Below, piece by piece: positions 25,101 through 38,299 of a DNA stretch of 64,000 bases (position 1 is the first letter of the stretch; the number at the start of each line of letters is the position of its first letter). Below the pieces are notes generated by a model that saw only the letters and a list, made by a program, of their open reading frames with translations, had not been told where the DNA came from and did no database searches. Source of the DNA: Acanthaster planci (lineage: Eukaryota > Echinodermata > Asteroidea > Valvatida > Acanthasteridae); NCBI RefSeq assembly GCF_001949145.1, contig NW_019091551.1:297716-361715 (forward strand), read 5' to 3'. The position numbers and the translations under genes are program-made.

Positions 25101-28100
25101 TACACACCACAAACTGGCTTGGGGCTGCTACAGCTGGGCGACTCCCACAATACTCCCGGCTCCGTCTGTCTTTTTCCACTCTTGATATTTTTTCTTCTTT
25201 CATACTCCATGATACATGTATGTGACCACCAGCAAATGGCAGAAGTCAAACACGAACTGTGTTAATCATGACTTCATGTGTTCTTTCCCCTTTATCAGTT
25301 CTTAATCTGACAACAGTATTTTTCTGGCCTCTCCTTCATTTCCATTATTAAACAGAAGCTGAATTTGTTGCCTTGTTGGTGTTTCATCACAGTCTTATTG
25401 TGTTGTGCACACTGTACAGTATTGAAGAGAATTAATTTTTCACATTTTGATGCGAGAAAAGGGGCATTATGTTCGGTTGGCTGGGTCTTATTCCAGTTTC
25501 TTGCCGACAAAATATTGAGGGAGACCAGTTTTGATTAAGTGACTGATATAATGGCACTTCAGGCATTTGTTTGCAATTTTTCAGGATCGTTATGCTCTTT
25601 GCTCAAAGATGCTCATACAGTGGTTAAGTCTTCATTAAAGACAACAGTGTGATAGTTACTGATAACACTTGTCAGAGTTGCTAACGCAGAGCTGAGTCTG
25701 AGTTCTGAAATCGGAGCTCAGTTAATGTACACTTATGATAGTGATTGGAATAATGAATTTCTTAGATTGAGAACCCCGAAGTGATTGGATGCGAGGATGA
25801 TAACATTTCTACTCATCCTTGGAAGCAGATCTTAAACCACCTTCCTCAACCTTTGTTTATTGCAAACCCAAGTGTTTCCTTCTGTTCATTTCATGCTCTG
25901 TGATTGGAGAGTTAAGTGGAAGTTCAAGCCCCCTGCACCCCCTTTGAAATTTTGAAATCTAAATAATGTAAATTGTACAAGCCACAGTTCATTTGCTTTC
26001 ATGCTTTCAGTGCCCTCTTTGAAAGTGTCTGCACTCCTGGATGCTCCCTCAGAAATTGCACCCTAATTATATTATGAAGTGGAAGTTTTGTTCAATAGAT
26101 TATCAAATCACTTGGAACTTGCCCAGAAGCTCATTTTTGTATATGTTGTTTTACTTCTGAATTCTTGCCTTGTCATTTAAGCTGTTGAAAAATCTGCCTT
26201 TGTCAGAAAGGATGGCCTTGGTATCTGATCAAATTGAACGCTTCAAAAAGAGTCTGTCCTTAGATGAATTAACCTCAACTTTACAGGTTATTAAAAATGA
26301 ATGATTGGTCTTGGGTCAGCATCTTCCGTTATTAGTAGGCGCTGTGTGTCCCTGTTCACCAGTCCTCCCTGTTTACCTTTGTATGGTATTAGTATTAAAG
26401 AGAGAGAGCATTAACGAAATCAATGATGAACTCCAGACTATTGAGCGAGCGTTCTATTGATCCTTGAAAGATACATACATGTACATCGGCAATGGGGCTT
26501 GAAAAAGTGCATGCCACTACGAGTGTCTGTGAAGGATTCCAGTGGGACCCATTGTGCTTCTCACCAGTTTTTAATTAAAGAGCCCCCCTCATTAAAATTT
26601 CAGGTTCTGCTGTGTCTCATGGTGTATGCATGTATGACTTTGTAAGTTGCCACCTGCAATTTTGGGCATTTTTTTATTTCGGAGTGTGGTTGTTTGCAGC
26701 TGAAACTCAATAGTGCACAGGATCTTGTGCCTGGCTGGATTTGAGCTTCATAACCTACAAATGTAGTGGAGTGAAAGGATCAAAGATTAAAATTGAGCAG
26801 ATGACACAAGGTGGTAATATAGAAATGTTTTTCTGAGGAATTTGACTGGAGATAAAAACATTTTCATGGTATATATTCCCCCCATTTGCTAGCTTATTCA
26901 CTTAATTTCATTACTCTTATGGCTGAAATTTCAAATTCAAATAAAAATAATAGTTATCCATAATATGCACTGTGGAGAAAGTCATCCATTAAAGTAGACT
27001 AGCTAATCAGTTGAAATACAATGAAATACGAATAGCTAATATTAACTATTTTTCCCAGTTTTAATATCTCACTCAGTATCCTTGTATTCCAGATGTAGGA
27101 AGGTAGAATTACTGATGATTGAGGGAAGATGACAAGATTTATGATGTTTTGGTTCAACATTTTTGTTGAAGTTACTAGAGGAGGGAGTCATAAATTCTTT
27201 GACTCTGAGTTTGTTCACTGCCTCTGGGCTGATGCATGCATTGTCAGATAGTTTGCAACAATCCAAGTAGGCCTAAAACTGAAAGCACTGTTGCAATCAT
27301 GGCAGTTTACACAAGTCCAAGAACGTTAAGTCAAGATGAAGAATTTGTGCAAAATTACACAGAAAGAAAGAGTATTCGGATTGGAAATCATTTTCGCCTG
27401 AGTGCACATGATACATTTTTCTTATGAGGTTGAATTAAGTTCCTGTTGGAACTTCATTTGAAGGTCTTAAAAGGCTGTGTACAACTGGCAAAGAGAACTT
27501 AAGTACTTTTAACCACTAAATGATTTTTATTACGGACAGCCTAAAATCAAAAATTCTAAGCACCTTTTTCTGTTGTAGGCCTATCTGTAGCTCAAGTTCA
27601 TCGGTGGTGGAATACAATACAAATTGTTTTTGGGTTGCTCAAACTGAAAAAGTCAACCACATGTGCCCTTACTGACTCAAAATCATACTTCCTGGAAGGC
27701 AACATCAGTTTTGTGTGTACCTTTTCTGTCAAAGGCAAAGATCATTGTCAGCTTTCAAAGCCCAGGTGATCTTAAAGATACTTGCTAAGAACAACCAAGC
27801 CAGTGTTTATTCCCATTCAGAGCTACTTTTTGTTTAGAATTCAGCAATATTCTCTAAATATTTGTGTGTAAACTATGCCGCTTTGCCTCTGTCAAATGAC
27901 TCGTTTCTGAGTTTATTACCGTACTCTACATTATTAGATGATTTAAAATATGCAAGCTGGGCCATTGAGCGCAGCAGACAAAATTGATCGTTAATGTTAT
28001 TGGCGATCCAGAGGGTCATTCAGCAAGGACAAGGAAGCACAGTTTGAAATTGTTTAACCCCTGAATATTGAATTTCTCTGTAACACCCCCACCCTTTAAC

Positions 28101-28106
28101 CCATCT
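22131..28106. other. Intron-like sequence
   Basis: No exon or transposon terminus could be supported. 24078-24660 is a strongly T/pyrimidine-rich low-complexity stretch that produces long hydrophobic frames on the + strand and charged ones on the - strand. Confidence 0.35.
24078..24660. repeat. Pyrimidine-rich low-complexity stretch
   Basis: Runs of TTTT, TCTT, TTGT and TTTC dominate about 580 bases. Stop codons are rare in three overlapping + frames because the strand is A-poor, which explains the 193-codon frame of mostly Phe, Leu, Ser and Cys. No start context, splice signal or known membrane family is recognised. Confidence 0.55.
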
Positions 28107-28405
28107 GTGTAAGGGCGAAACTCATTAAATAATAAACATCTCCCAATGCAAAGTGCATCTTTGGAAATAGTTTGCAATGCCTGTTGTTACATCTGAATGG
28201 GACCGTCTAGCTGATCCTTGCTCGCTTGGTGGTGGAGTAATTATGACGTATACAGTAGTAGCAGGATCTCGTGGGTTTGAGTCCCACCCGAGTAAACTTA
28301 CAGTGAGCATACAGTGTCATGAATATATGCTGGTGTGAGGGCAAAACCTGTTATTAAAATATAAATAACGTCTGCCCAAGGCAAAGCACATCTTTGGGAA
28401 CCCTT
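28107..28405 (+). repeat. tRNA-derived SINE (family 2) after a tail fragment of a sister copy
   Basis: A tRNA-like head at about 28215-28300 has an A-box-like CTTGGTGGTGGAGTAAT and B-box GGGTTTGAGTCCC. Its tail at 28336-28400 (GGGCAAAACCTG, AATATAAATAACGTCTGCCC, CAAAGCACATCTTTGGGA) repeats the sequence 28107-28166 just before the head. So the tail of one copy precedes a second copy, as in a tandem or targeted insertion. The family differs from the SINE at 1195 and 36829. Confidence 0.6.
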
Positions 28406-28789
28406 CTGCAGTGATATACAATCAAATTTAACCTGACAGTTGTAAATTAAAAAAAAACTAATACTTAAAACTTACTAAGGTAATTTGAGTAATTTATTTC
28501 GAATTTGGAGGCATATTAAACAACTGTTTGTGATGATACGTATAATTTTGTTGGTACATTTGCAAGCTTGTGCGTGCTTCACACCAACTTGGAAAAGAAA
28601 TACTTCAGCCCAAAATGTTGTCACTTTGAATGATGACTAAGCTTAAGTTGACTGGTCTGTTATTACTGGTGATGTAAATTTGTACTATTCATGCATACAT
28701 TATAAAAATGTAGACATAATAAACTACCTTAAAAACCTGGATTACTGTGGCAAATTAAAGCCTTTAAGAAAGAAAAATAATCTTTAGAC

Positions 28790-29780
28790 AATATTTCTTA
28801 CAAATCCCTCTCAGATCAATAAACTGAAATATAACAGATTTAATTTACCCTAGTTAGAGCTGCCAATAAGATATATTATTTTGCATCTTCTGCGCAAGAA
28901 AAATCCAGAATTAAAAATACGTGGAAAATTATCAATGAAATGTTGAATAAAAAAGCACACGAATATCCAGCCAAGTCATGCCCAAATGATCGCTGAGGAT
29001 TTTATCAATATTTTGCAAACATGGGTCAGGATTTAGCTTCCAAGATATCACAGAGTGCTTCTGAACTGATAGATATATAAAAGGTAACTTTCCCAAATCC
29101 TTATATTCAAGCCCAATTACACAGAAAGAACTTGATGATTGTACCAGGAAACGTACTAACAAGGAAAAATGGGTCATAATGAACTTTATAATTTTCTTAG
29201 CTAAAATATTGCTTCCTGAATTGTTCACCCTGTAACAGATATTTCCAATCAATCGATGATTTCTGGAGGAGTCCCTGAGAAAGTTAAAAAATTGTTAACT
29301 TCGTTATTACACCATTGAACTATTTGATAACAGGGACCCCGACTTTGGAATTAATTGTGATCATTATGTGCATTGACGTCAGTTCTAACTTGTAAAAACT
29401 TTTATAAATATGAAACCTTATTATGTTATTGGTAATAACAAAGACATCACTGTAATTTCCAAGCAAAGTCATTAAACAACATATTATAAATGAAGTTGAG
29501 GATAGCCATTTTGTACATTCTAATTTATTGATTTTATTAAATCAAGATTTTATGAATTTGGTGTTTTAATATGCATTCCATATTATTATTTTTCTCTTAA
29601 TCATAAATTGTATTAACTACATTTATTATCTTTGCTGGGGAAAGATCCAGTACAAGCTTTGGCTTCTAGTCTGACCTCCCCATACTATCCCATGCTATTA
29701 TAAATAAGTTCTGTTAAAGATTTTTTTCCACATGTATGTATTCAACTTCTTTATAGTATGGAAATAAACCTGAACTTTTC
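28790..29780 (+). mobile_element. Decayed CR1/L2-like LINE, RT fragment joined to 3' end
   Basis: In shifting + frames, 28880-28990 encodes KNTWKIINEMLNKK, followed by YFANMGQDLASKI (about 29010-29050), SSPITQKELDDC (about 29108-29145) and NQSMISGGVPEKVK (about 29248-29290). These are the linker and early reverse-transcriptase segments of CR1/L2-type LINEs in correct order. Multiple frameshifts and stops are present. The catalytic core is missing; after about 29300 the sequence passes to a 3'-UTR-like region ending in TATGGAAATAAACCTGAAC near 29757-29775. A dead, internally deleted copy. Confidence 0.7.
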
Positions 29781-32700
29781 AAGCTTGTTCAGCAGTTGGA
29801 ATGGGTAAAGCATTTATGAGAAATTTATTGGTGGGAATGTTGAAAGACTGTGGCATGGTATTATTTCTGCACTGTGCTGTGGACCTTCCACAACATATCA
29901 GATGTTCAAAAAAAACTTTTTAGGAGGTTTCAGAATGAGGACTGTGAGGGCACTGCACAGATCTCTATACTGACCAGATAGCATTGACACTCATTGCCGT
30001 GCTCAGACAAATGAAGGCCACTGTGACTCAATGTTTGCGGCTTCATAAGATAGCGTCACCACATATCAGGCAGTATAGCTTGGTACATTTTTTCTTAGTT
30101 TTTGCTGTGAATCAAGTGATAATTACCTAATTTGTGGATTATGGAATGTAGGAAGATATTACTTAAATTTTACTTAAATTTTATTAAAACATTGAACATG
30201 CTAACAACTGTCCAGTTTGTCAGATTGCCCATGTAGGTTCAAAAAGTCAGTCAGTCCGTCTCACATTACTTAAATAACCTTTACTTCATGCTTATTGAGA
30301 ATTTTTAATTGAGGCCTTGAGACCCCCCCTCCAAAAAAGGGAATGAAAATTTGAGCCTTGATGTAAAGTCACACATTTCTCCAACTGAAGGTTTTGATGT
30401 CAAGTGATGGCGTATTACAAAAAAGTAATTGATTAGCCTTGATCAAATACACGAAATATAACTGATGGTCCTGCTGTGCATCTGGTTTTACTTAAAACTG
30501 AGTGTCAACCAACTTTAAAGTCCTCAGACTTGTTTATCAAGCAGCAGGAGCCAGATTGCTTGTCCTGGTAAGGTCAACTTGTTGTCTTTCTGATTCCTGG
30601 ACTCAACACCCAGCCATTTAGCAACAGGTGGTTTTGTTGGAAGATCTCCCTGGGTGGATGAATCTCTTAAATCATAAATCTTCCAGTAAGTTTAAAGGGC
30701 TGTGCAATAAATCTTCGATTTTTTTTCTTGCACTTGCACAGCAGACTTTTGTTGGAAAAGGGTATCATATTGGATTCAACAGTTAGTGTTTCTGTCTTTT
30801 TGGTACAATGTAGAAAAAAAATGAATAGTTTATGTTTGTCATTTTGCCTGGGATGGTGTGTCAGAAATACTTCTTGTACTTCCTGTTCAGTTAGGCAAAA
30901 ATGTAATGCTGGCTGCAAACAAATGTCTGGCAAAGCATATACAATTTAAATGGCACAATATTTTTAACATTTAAAAAGGAGCATTGTACTGAAACTTTTC
31001 AAGGAGAGTAGACAGGAGTGTCTTTGTTTTTGGTTGGCTCAATGAAACCAGAGACCTCGGACAACCTTGTTGCAAAGGCTTAGGTCCTTAACAATAACAC
31101 TGTGTCCTGATGAGGTTAACCAGGGTCTATGTCTGGGAGCCAGCTTCACACTCATTGAATTAAGGGCAGGTGGGGTGATTATTGATAAGCTTTTCTGGTT
31201 GGCTACCAGTACTAGTCTGGTTCTACAATCTCATTTGGCACTTTTGGATAAAAAATTTCTAGAAACAATGGCCTACATACACAGTTAAGTTATAGGCCCT
31301 ACGTAATTCCCTGTTTGACAGTACATGTACCAGTACTGGTTATCTGATATTTGTAAGGTCATTAGTGGTAGAGAATTACTGATGGGTTGTGAAGGAATTT
31401 TGTAGGGTTCTGTGGGATAAAGGTTTTCATGCCAGACATTATTTAGAGCTGGATAAGAACTGGAGGTAGCTAAATATGTATTACAGGAAAGCCCATGGAA
31501 TCAGATGGGAACTTAGAACCACTTCTATATCTGCCAGGTCAGGAATCTGAAGCCAGGCCCTTGGGTCAGAAAGGGGATGCTCTCTTTAAAATGAGGTATT
31601 ATATTGGGGGAAATTACTCAGTTTGCACATGCATGCATCTTTTTGTGTTAAAGTTTTCTTTTCCTTCTTGATGACAGTAGTAGAGGAATTTTTTGCAACA
31701 TTCAACCCATGCTTTGATTTTTTTCTCTGTCCCCCATTGAGGTTGTAGTGACCTTGTTCTTGTTTGACATTACCTTGCCCAATGTTTTCTACATCTGGTA
31801 TGGGGATGAGTGCCAATTATTTGGTGGACTGCAGAAAAGAGAAAGAGGAAGACATCTTGATGGGAAAAAGTGTCACTTACCTGCTGCATCTGTTACTGCT
31901 AGGGCCTAACGTGGTTAAATTTCACCGGTTATTTGTGATTATCCCCACAATTAGCATCATTAATTTCATTTTGTGGCAGTAATCACAAGGTCAGACTTGT
32001 AAACTGTATACACCTGAAGAGAATACTCAAGACTGAACCTTTATAGGTACAAGTGTCAAAGAGTTCTTTGATGACTGTCTTCATTGGTTGATTCCTCGAC
32101 TGTAGTGCAAAGGACTTCTTGTTCTAGATTTTTCTTAAGATTATTTTTAAAACTAAAATGTTTCAGTGAAAGATTTCAGGACAAGCATGTCATGTCAGTT
32201 GAAGGATTTGTTGCGTGATATATCAGTATCCATTTGATAAACATGGAATTTTTCTACAATTAGGAGAGTTTTTGTTGTTGTATAGATTTATTAAGCATAC
32301 CAGTTTATAAAACCCATGGAAACTGACTAAAAGGTACCACACTGGTGCCCAGCATGTGTTTGAAATGAATTCTTCAATTGAACTTGGTTGTATATTTCAA
32401 ACATATATGCTGTTACCTACTCATGTGTATATTTGAGAAGCCCAAATGAGAACATGGCTATTATCTTTTGATTTTAATGTCCTACTAAATTGGAACCTAA
32501 AAAGATTTTCAGTTTCAAAGCAGGTTTGAATGTTTTCATGGTGCAGAATGTAGATTCTCTCAAAGTCATCTACATTCATGTAGTTAAGAGATATGTGGAA
32601 CCAAACTCTCCTCTTCAATCTTCTACCACCTGTGGATTGCAGAGGGAGACAGATTCAATTTCAATGCTGTAATTTTTCCTGTTGAACTCAAAATTCCTCT

Positions 32701-34525
32701 CATAAATCAGCTCAGCACCAACCACTGCTAAGAGGTGACATTCACCCCAAAACACATGTCCAGATTTTTTTTATTGCCTCCATCCAGATAGCAACTGTCT
32801 TCACATTTTTTCCCAAGACAAAAGTTTTGCTAAGATGTTTTGCTGAAACAAAAAGAAAAGTAGGAGATGTTGTTGTAGTCTGGCCCCAGTTTGTGTGAAT
32901 ACTGGACCCTCTGGAATAGCCCAGAGAAGACAAGAAGCAAGTTAGAGATCAAGGGAGCACCCCAATCTGCAAATACGTATCAGTCTCCAACAACTGAAGG
33001 GTTTGCTGTATGTTACAAGATGTGCAAGTTAATTATTTTCTCTTCCATAATAAAAAGCTCCCAAGGAATTTATGGATGTGACACAGAAGACAGAAGCTTT
33101 CGAGAGAGGGGATTACCTCTCAAGACGAGGATGATGGTGCTTTGACTGAACCTCCTTTTTTTTTTAAACTGTCGCTTAGGTGGGGAGGGGAAGGAGGGAT
33201 CAGCAGGTCAGTGGCAATAAGGTGGAATCTTGACACTCTGGTATTTTAGAGCTACACAGCTTACCCCCACTGGAATTCCCTGGAGACCCTCCTGGATGGA
33301 TGATCTGAGGCACTTTGCTTTATCCTGTTGACAGGTGTAAAGATGGGCTTGTCTTGATGGCCCTGACATTCACATGCCTGGCTGGATTCTCTGGAATGTC
33401 ATACATATTTTTTTCCTGTTTGGTGGGGTTTATCATTAATAACTGTGTGGTGTGACATCTGGTGCACAGACAGACTGGTGTTTTTCATTCCCTTTGCATC
33501 CAGAGCAGTGTTGAACAAAGATGACAAAAAGGAACTATGATAAACCAGACATATGTACATGTAAATGTACATATCAATTCCACATGTAGGCCTGTATTAT
33601 TTGTGCTTTGATTATGAGGTCATTTCATCCATTTTTGTCAGGAGAAAGAGTACCAGAATATTGTATGATATTTGTAAGGATTAACTTTAGTTAACTTGAG
33701 AATTGTACTGATCAGGTATGGTTTTAGTTAAGTGACTATTGTAAGTGTATGTTTGGTTGCATGAGGGATTTGCCCTTGCAGTGAATTACTGTTTTATCTC
33801 ATTTCCCCACCCAAACAGCAGGTCCAAAGTGACAATGACAGCCACAGGAGGCTAATTAGATTTTCAGCAAGAGCCAATTTTGACTGACCTCAAAAAGAGA
33901 GGTCAGCATTAGCTTTGGTGTGGTCACTAGGGGACAAGGGCTTCAGTTTCTTTTCTTTGTTGATTTAAGTTGGAATATAAAAGGTTGGAACTCTCTCCTT
34001 TCCTTTTATTGGTTTAAGGAATTTTTTTTTGTCTGCTTCCTTAGGTAAGGGAAAGAGCTGCCCCCCCCGCTCAAAAATCAAGAATCTATTTTTTTGTATT
34101 TTGGTTACACATAGTAAATAACTCACTCAGAAATGTCAAATGTACACGTCCATGTGGGAAATGTGTGAGTTGTAAGTAAAGAACTGAAGAGTTCCATTTT
34201 TTTCAAACTCAGTCTTTAGAAATTTTCATTTTTGTGTTGCTAAATGTACAAGTGTTCGTTGAGCATTGTTAATAAAAACATTGATTGTATGATCAAGTAA
34301 AAGATGTAGGCGTTCAAAATACATGTACATGTATACACTTACATGTACAGTATATTGCAGTTATTTGTCTGTATAAAAAGACTTCTTTTTGCCTCGTTTT
34401 AAATTTAATAGGCCTTATGTTATTACATCTGTGCAAGATAATAGAGGTTTAAATGCATTACCCATTTTTTCAACCTCCAGCATGTAAAAACTGATAAACT
34501 GGGTTTTTAACGCACCACCTACCCC
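29781..34525. other. Intron-like sequence
   Basis: AT-rich, short overlapping frames, with scattered TACATGTA palindromes (for example 31320-31330, 33553-33573, 34319-34350). No exon or transposon terminus supported. Confidence 0.35.
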
Positions 34526-34960
34526 ATGCCAATATTCTCATATATAAGGGAACAATCAGCCATCAGCAGTTTCGTAAAAAATCTGCTCCGGCGAAGTGTG
34601 AATCAATTTAGCTGCCATGCATGGTGGGCACTTATATCACACTCAGAAGCATGTCTATGTGAGCGAAGTGATAAATTGGATATTACGCCTGTAATTTGCC
34701 CCACCGGATCGCTCCCAATTACGTTGTCACTATTGATTCAACAGATAATATCTTCTCCTTGGAGATTTGATCATCTCCCCCTTCATGCGCTAGGAATTTT
34801 TTTGATGCGTGTCGAGGCCAGATTGCTCATGACAATCGCCAGTCTTTGCCTGCTACATAGGGATTTTTTTTTAACCTGAGATTGGCAGTTCGACAGCACA
34901 ATTACGATCCTGTCTCCTAGCTTTTAAATACTAATTCCTGAGTAAAGTGGCCAGCGCTTC
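34526..34960. promoter_or_regulatory. Candidate cis-regulatory block
   Basis: Repeat-free sequence with a perfect 10-base palindrome CCATGCATGG at 34615-34624 and a duplicated GCGAAGTG (34591-34598 and 34663-34670). AT-rich homeodomain-like cores (GTGATAAATTGGATATTA, TTGATTCAACAG) are also present. A 117-codon + strand frame starting at 34526 has no recognisable domain. This texture contrasts sharply with the surrounding T-rich intron. Confidence 0.33.
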
Positions 34961-36756
34961 TACGGAAGCACGCAGCAAGGACAAAGGTACAAACTGGAGC
35001 TTCTAACCAGCTTATTTGTCATTCAGGCAATATGACAATTTGATTTTTATCCCCTTCTCCCTTGGAATTGTAAGGGCCCAAACCCACTACCATTTTGTTA
35101 ACAAATGTACACCTGCCATTGTGGGCACTGTTCCTGACAAAAATGTAAGAGTGCTATGAAGCAGTAACTCTCAATTTTTCTTGGTCTTCAGAGAAGCTAA
35201 CTGCACGAGCAAGGGATTTAACAGGAGTCTCAGTGAAACCCATGTGAAAGGACAGAGTTTCAGAAGGCAAAATACTAATCACCATTGCAGTATAATTGTA
35301 GAGGCTCCCACCCTCAGGACTAAAGTATTGTTTCTGCATGCACCACTAAAAAAAAAACACACAACCCCAAAAACTGAAACAAAACACTACTACATTATAC
35401 ATGTACATGTTCATGATATAAATTTGTGTTTACATACACTGTCCATATTCAGGCAATTCTCCCATGACATCTGTCAGGTGGTCAGTCATTTCTGTTGTGC
35501 TGCACTGAAACAAAATTGTGTTCTTTTACAAGAACAGTCACTAAAGATTTTACAAAAAAAAAAAGAGGTTGAAGTTGACTGTTTTTAAAAATCAAACATT
35601 CAATGCTCAGTAATTTCTTCTCCTACTGAAAAAATAAAAGTATATTCCCCAAATAAGATGAAGTGCCATGTTGGTAAACATTAGGCATACTTCATTATAC
35701 TGAGGTGTCATTCATCACACTCGCTCAGTGCACGATACTCATATCATAATCTATTGGGAACAAGCAGCTGGTCCTGGTGGTCATCTTAACTCTGTGAAAG
35801 TAACAGTGCGAGAGAGGAAAAAAATAGCCATTGTTACTCTGTTCTCCATTAACCCCCTCCTAATATTCCTGCTGGCTGGGTGCAGTTTATTTTACTGGAT
35901 CAATTTCCCAAAAAGTAACACCAGCAAACAGAAAAGACTGTGATTCAGTGGGTTTGGCTTTCAGTGGTCAGAGTCAGGCCAGGAATAGATCGAATACTGA
36001 CCAATTTACTTTTTAAGGTCAGATAAATAATGAATGTAATTGGAGTTGTAACCAGCAAGAACTGCATGTGTGAAAGAGGCATCAAATGCTATCACTTGGG
36101 CTGGAAAATCCACAGACCCTTTTTGTACTTGAGTCAACAAAATTGAATTCTGTACAATTTTTGGGTGCTGTATGATTAATAACCTGGGAGCATTTTGTAA
36201 TGAATTTTTATTTTTCCCTAAGTTTCAATTTTTGGCCTTAAAATAGAAATAACAGTTTTGAACATAATACCACACAACATACCACTTTTCACATAAGAAA
36301 AATGTGCTACCTCTTCATTACTTCATGATAAAGTTGGCTCCTTTTGGAAAAAGAAAAGGTTAAATCCCAATGCAGTGATTATTTTCAGCAATTTATTTTA
36401 TCATCAAGTTATTAATAAGAGTAAACTTGCCATACAGAATGGAGTTTGGCTCAGATACTGTTTGCCTCCTTTGTGGAGAAGGCATTGTATCATTTTGTGC
36501 ATGGCCTTATTAAATTGGATCTGCTCAAGCATGTAATGTGCTTTGAAACAGCCACACTGATTCTTTCATGGAGATTTGGGGATCGTGGTTGCTGGAAGAC
36601 TTGAGTGATATATTGTAGGAAAGTGCCAGCATCAGTTGATCAGAGTTTTTGTAGCCAAAGGAATATTAAGCTTATCCCTCCCAGCCAAACCTGAGTTTGT
36701 ATTGAAAAAGTACAGGAAATTAAACTGTGATTCCTAAAAGAGATTTGTTGTGCATC
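34961..36756. other. Intron-like sequence
   Basis: A 135-codon frame at 35181-35588 ends in a poly-Lys run from an A-stretch and has no domain. Nothing else is supported. Confidence 0.35.
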
Positions 36757-36764
36757 CCATGCTC

Positions 36765-37344
36765 CAGGGGTGGATCCAGGAATTTCTTCCATGGGGGGAG
36801 GTCAAGGCAGAGATTTTTTTGAATTTTGGGGGGTCAGGTTGGTGTAGTGGTTCTCTCCTTGCCTTTTACCTCTGCGGCCTGGGTTTGATTCCCTGCTCGG
36901 TCCACATGTGGATTAGGTTTTCAGCCCCTAACGGATTCCGTGGGTTTTACCAAGAATATTCTCCCAGGGTTTCCATCCCACCTCTAAAACTGTAAATGCT
37001 TCTCTCTGTCTTCTCTCTACAGATGTGGGCTGTTAGGTGGCTGCCTGAGGCACCCTTGTAAGCCTTCAACTCACATTGTAAATCTTAGAGGGCCTCCATG
37101 GAAAGCAGTGGTGTCACTGATCGGAGCTTACCCTCATTAAAGATGACATAAAAAACATAAAATGTCTCATTTTTGTGGACAAGCGGAAATGACAATGGAA
37201 CATTATACATGACATACATTGTTTACAATGGTATTGGTGGACTTCAGTTATTTGTAATTATTTCCCCCCCTTTTTTTTACCCTTTTTTGCTCAGAGGGGT
37301 GGCTTGGGGGGTTATGACCCCTACCCCTCCTAGACCCTCGCGTG
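36765..37344. mobile_element. hAT-like MITE interrupted by a SINE
   Basis: The left end reads CAGGGGTGGATCCAGG, a well-known style of hAT-like terminus in animals. The right end is a diverged counterpart with CCCCTACCCCTCCTAGACCC followed by TCGCGTG. Flanks share CATGCT (36758-36763 and 37345-37350), a probable decayed 8-bp duplication. Removing the SINE at 36829-37162 leaves about 250 bases of non-coding MITE. The right terminus is degenerate, so the exact border is uncertain. Confidence 0.5.
36829..37162 (+). repeat. tRNA-derived SINE (family 1), best copy
   Basis: The head GGTCAGGTTGGTGTAGTGG carries the A box; GGGTTTGATTCCC near 36892 is the B box, 40-odd bases downstream as in tRNA genes. 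The body has GTCCACATGTGGATT, TTTTCAGCCCC, a CTAAAACTGTAAATGC segment and CTCTCTACAG. The end is A-rich (ACATAAAAAACATAAAA). It shows no coding capacity and would have been transcribed by Pol III from its internal promoter. Confidence 0.8.
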
Positions 37345-37479
37345 CATGCTAGTGTGTTTGTTGTTTTGATAATCCCAATTTTTTGTCCCTTGAAAGAGGG
37401 AAGGATGGTTGCCCAGTGTCAAGGGGCTTTGATCCTTCCATGATACATATACTTCATAAGGGAGATGTGTTCTCTCTCT

Positions 37480-38120
37480 TTCCTGACAGAGATAAACTTG
37501 ACAACATGGACATCCACCCATGTCTGTTTGCCCTTTGATTGATCGAGCGAGGCTTTTATATGCTGTGACAGTTTGATGTGAAAGAGCAGCCCTCAAAATG
37601 TGGCTTTTTTCTCACCTAGCGGTGTGTCTATCTATCGCCTGGGTCTGTCCTGGGGAGGAAGGAAGCGGGGTAGTGTCTGTACTCTGTACACCCGTCTTCT
37701 GTCAACGAAAGGCAGGGCTAATAAAGCTGGCAGTGTGCGGGCAATATTTACTTTTCTCGACTCGGACGTCGCTCCCACAATAAGCCTACCAAGCACCGCT
37801 CTCACTCTGAACAGGATATGGCCTATGTGATGGGCTTTTCAACACAACAATTTCCATCTCTCCCTTGCTCAAATATTAACCCCTTCTGCCAATTAATGCC
37901 ACTGTCAGACCACATTTTGTCAATTTTTGCTGCCAGGTTTTGCCAATGATATGTATTTATATTTTTTTCTGTCTGTCTTATCATCATCTGTGCTTGGGTT
38001 GTTCATGGCTGGCTGGCTGCATTTTCTGGGTATCACAATAGCAGTGGAGATGAACCCCAGCCCTGAATAGGGAATGATAATTGTTGCTCCCGGCAATAGT
38101 TTATGCTGGCATTGAGCAAA
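37480..38120. promoter_or_regulatory. Candidate cis-regulatory block
   Basis: Starts just right of the nested hAT/SINE insertion. It contains TTGATTGATCGAGCGAGG and a Sox/homeodomain-like stretch near 38078-38105 (GATAATTGTTGCTCCCGG). CpG is more frequent than in flanking intron. No domain is recognisable in any frame. A regulatory role is inferred only from texture and position. Confidence 0.28.
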
Positions 38121-38299
38121 AATTTATTCATAATTACGGGAGTATCCTGGTTACTGTTAGGTTGGTTTTCACACCCTGCTGAAGGAATTCAAGTTCTGAA
38201 TGGCAGAATTGTGGGCATTCCCCCCTCCAATGTCTCTTGGTTTTTTTTCTCACTTTGATTGAGTTTTATATCCTTGTGTGAGTATCTATTGTTGGGCAT

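Noticed and set aside
28290-28400. tRNA gene near the GGGTTTGAGTCCC motif
   Set aside because: Tail shared with the neighbouring copy shows a SINE; no matching acceptor stem.
34526-34879. 117-codon + frame
   Set aside because: No domain; better explained as non-coding, motif-rich DNA.
36892-36905. Independent tRNA gene from the B-box-like GGGTTTGATTCCC
   Set aside because: It is followed by a long SINE body shared with the copy at 1195; no cloverleaf with a proper acceptor stem.
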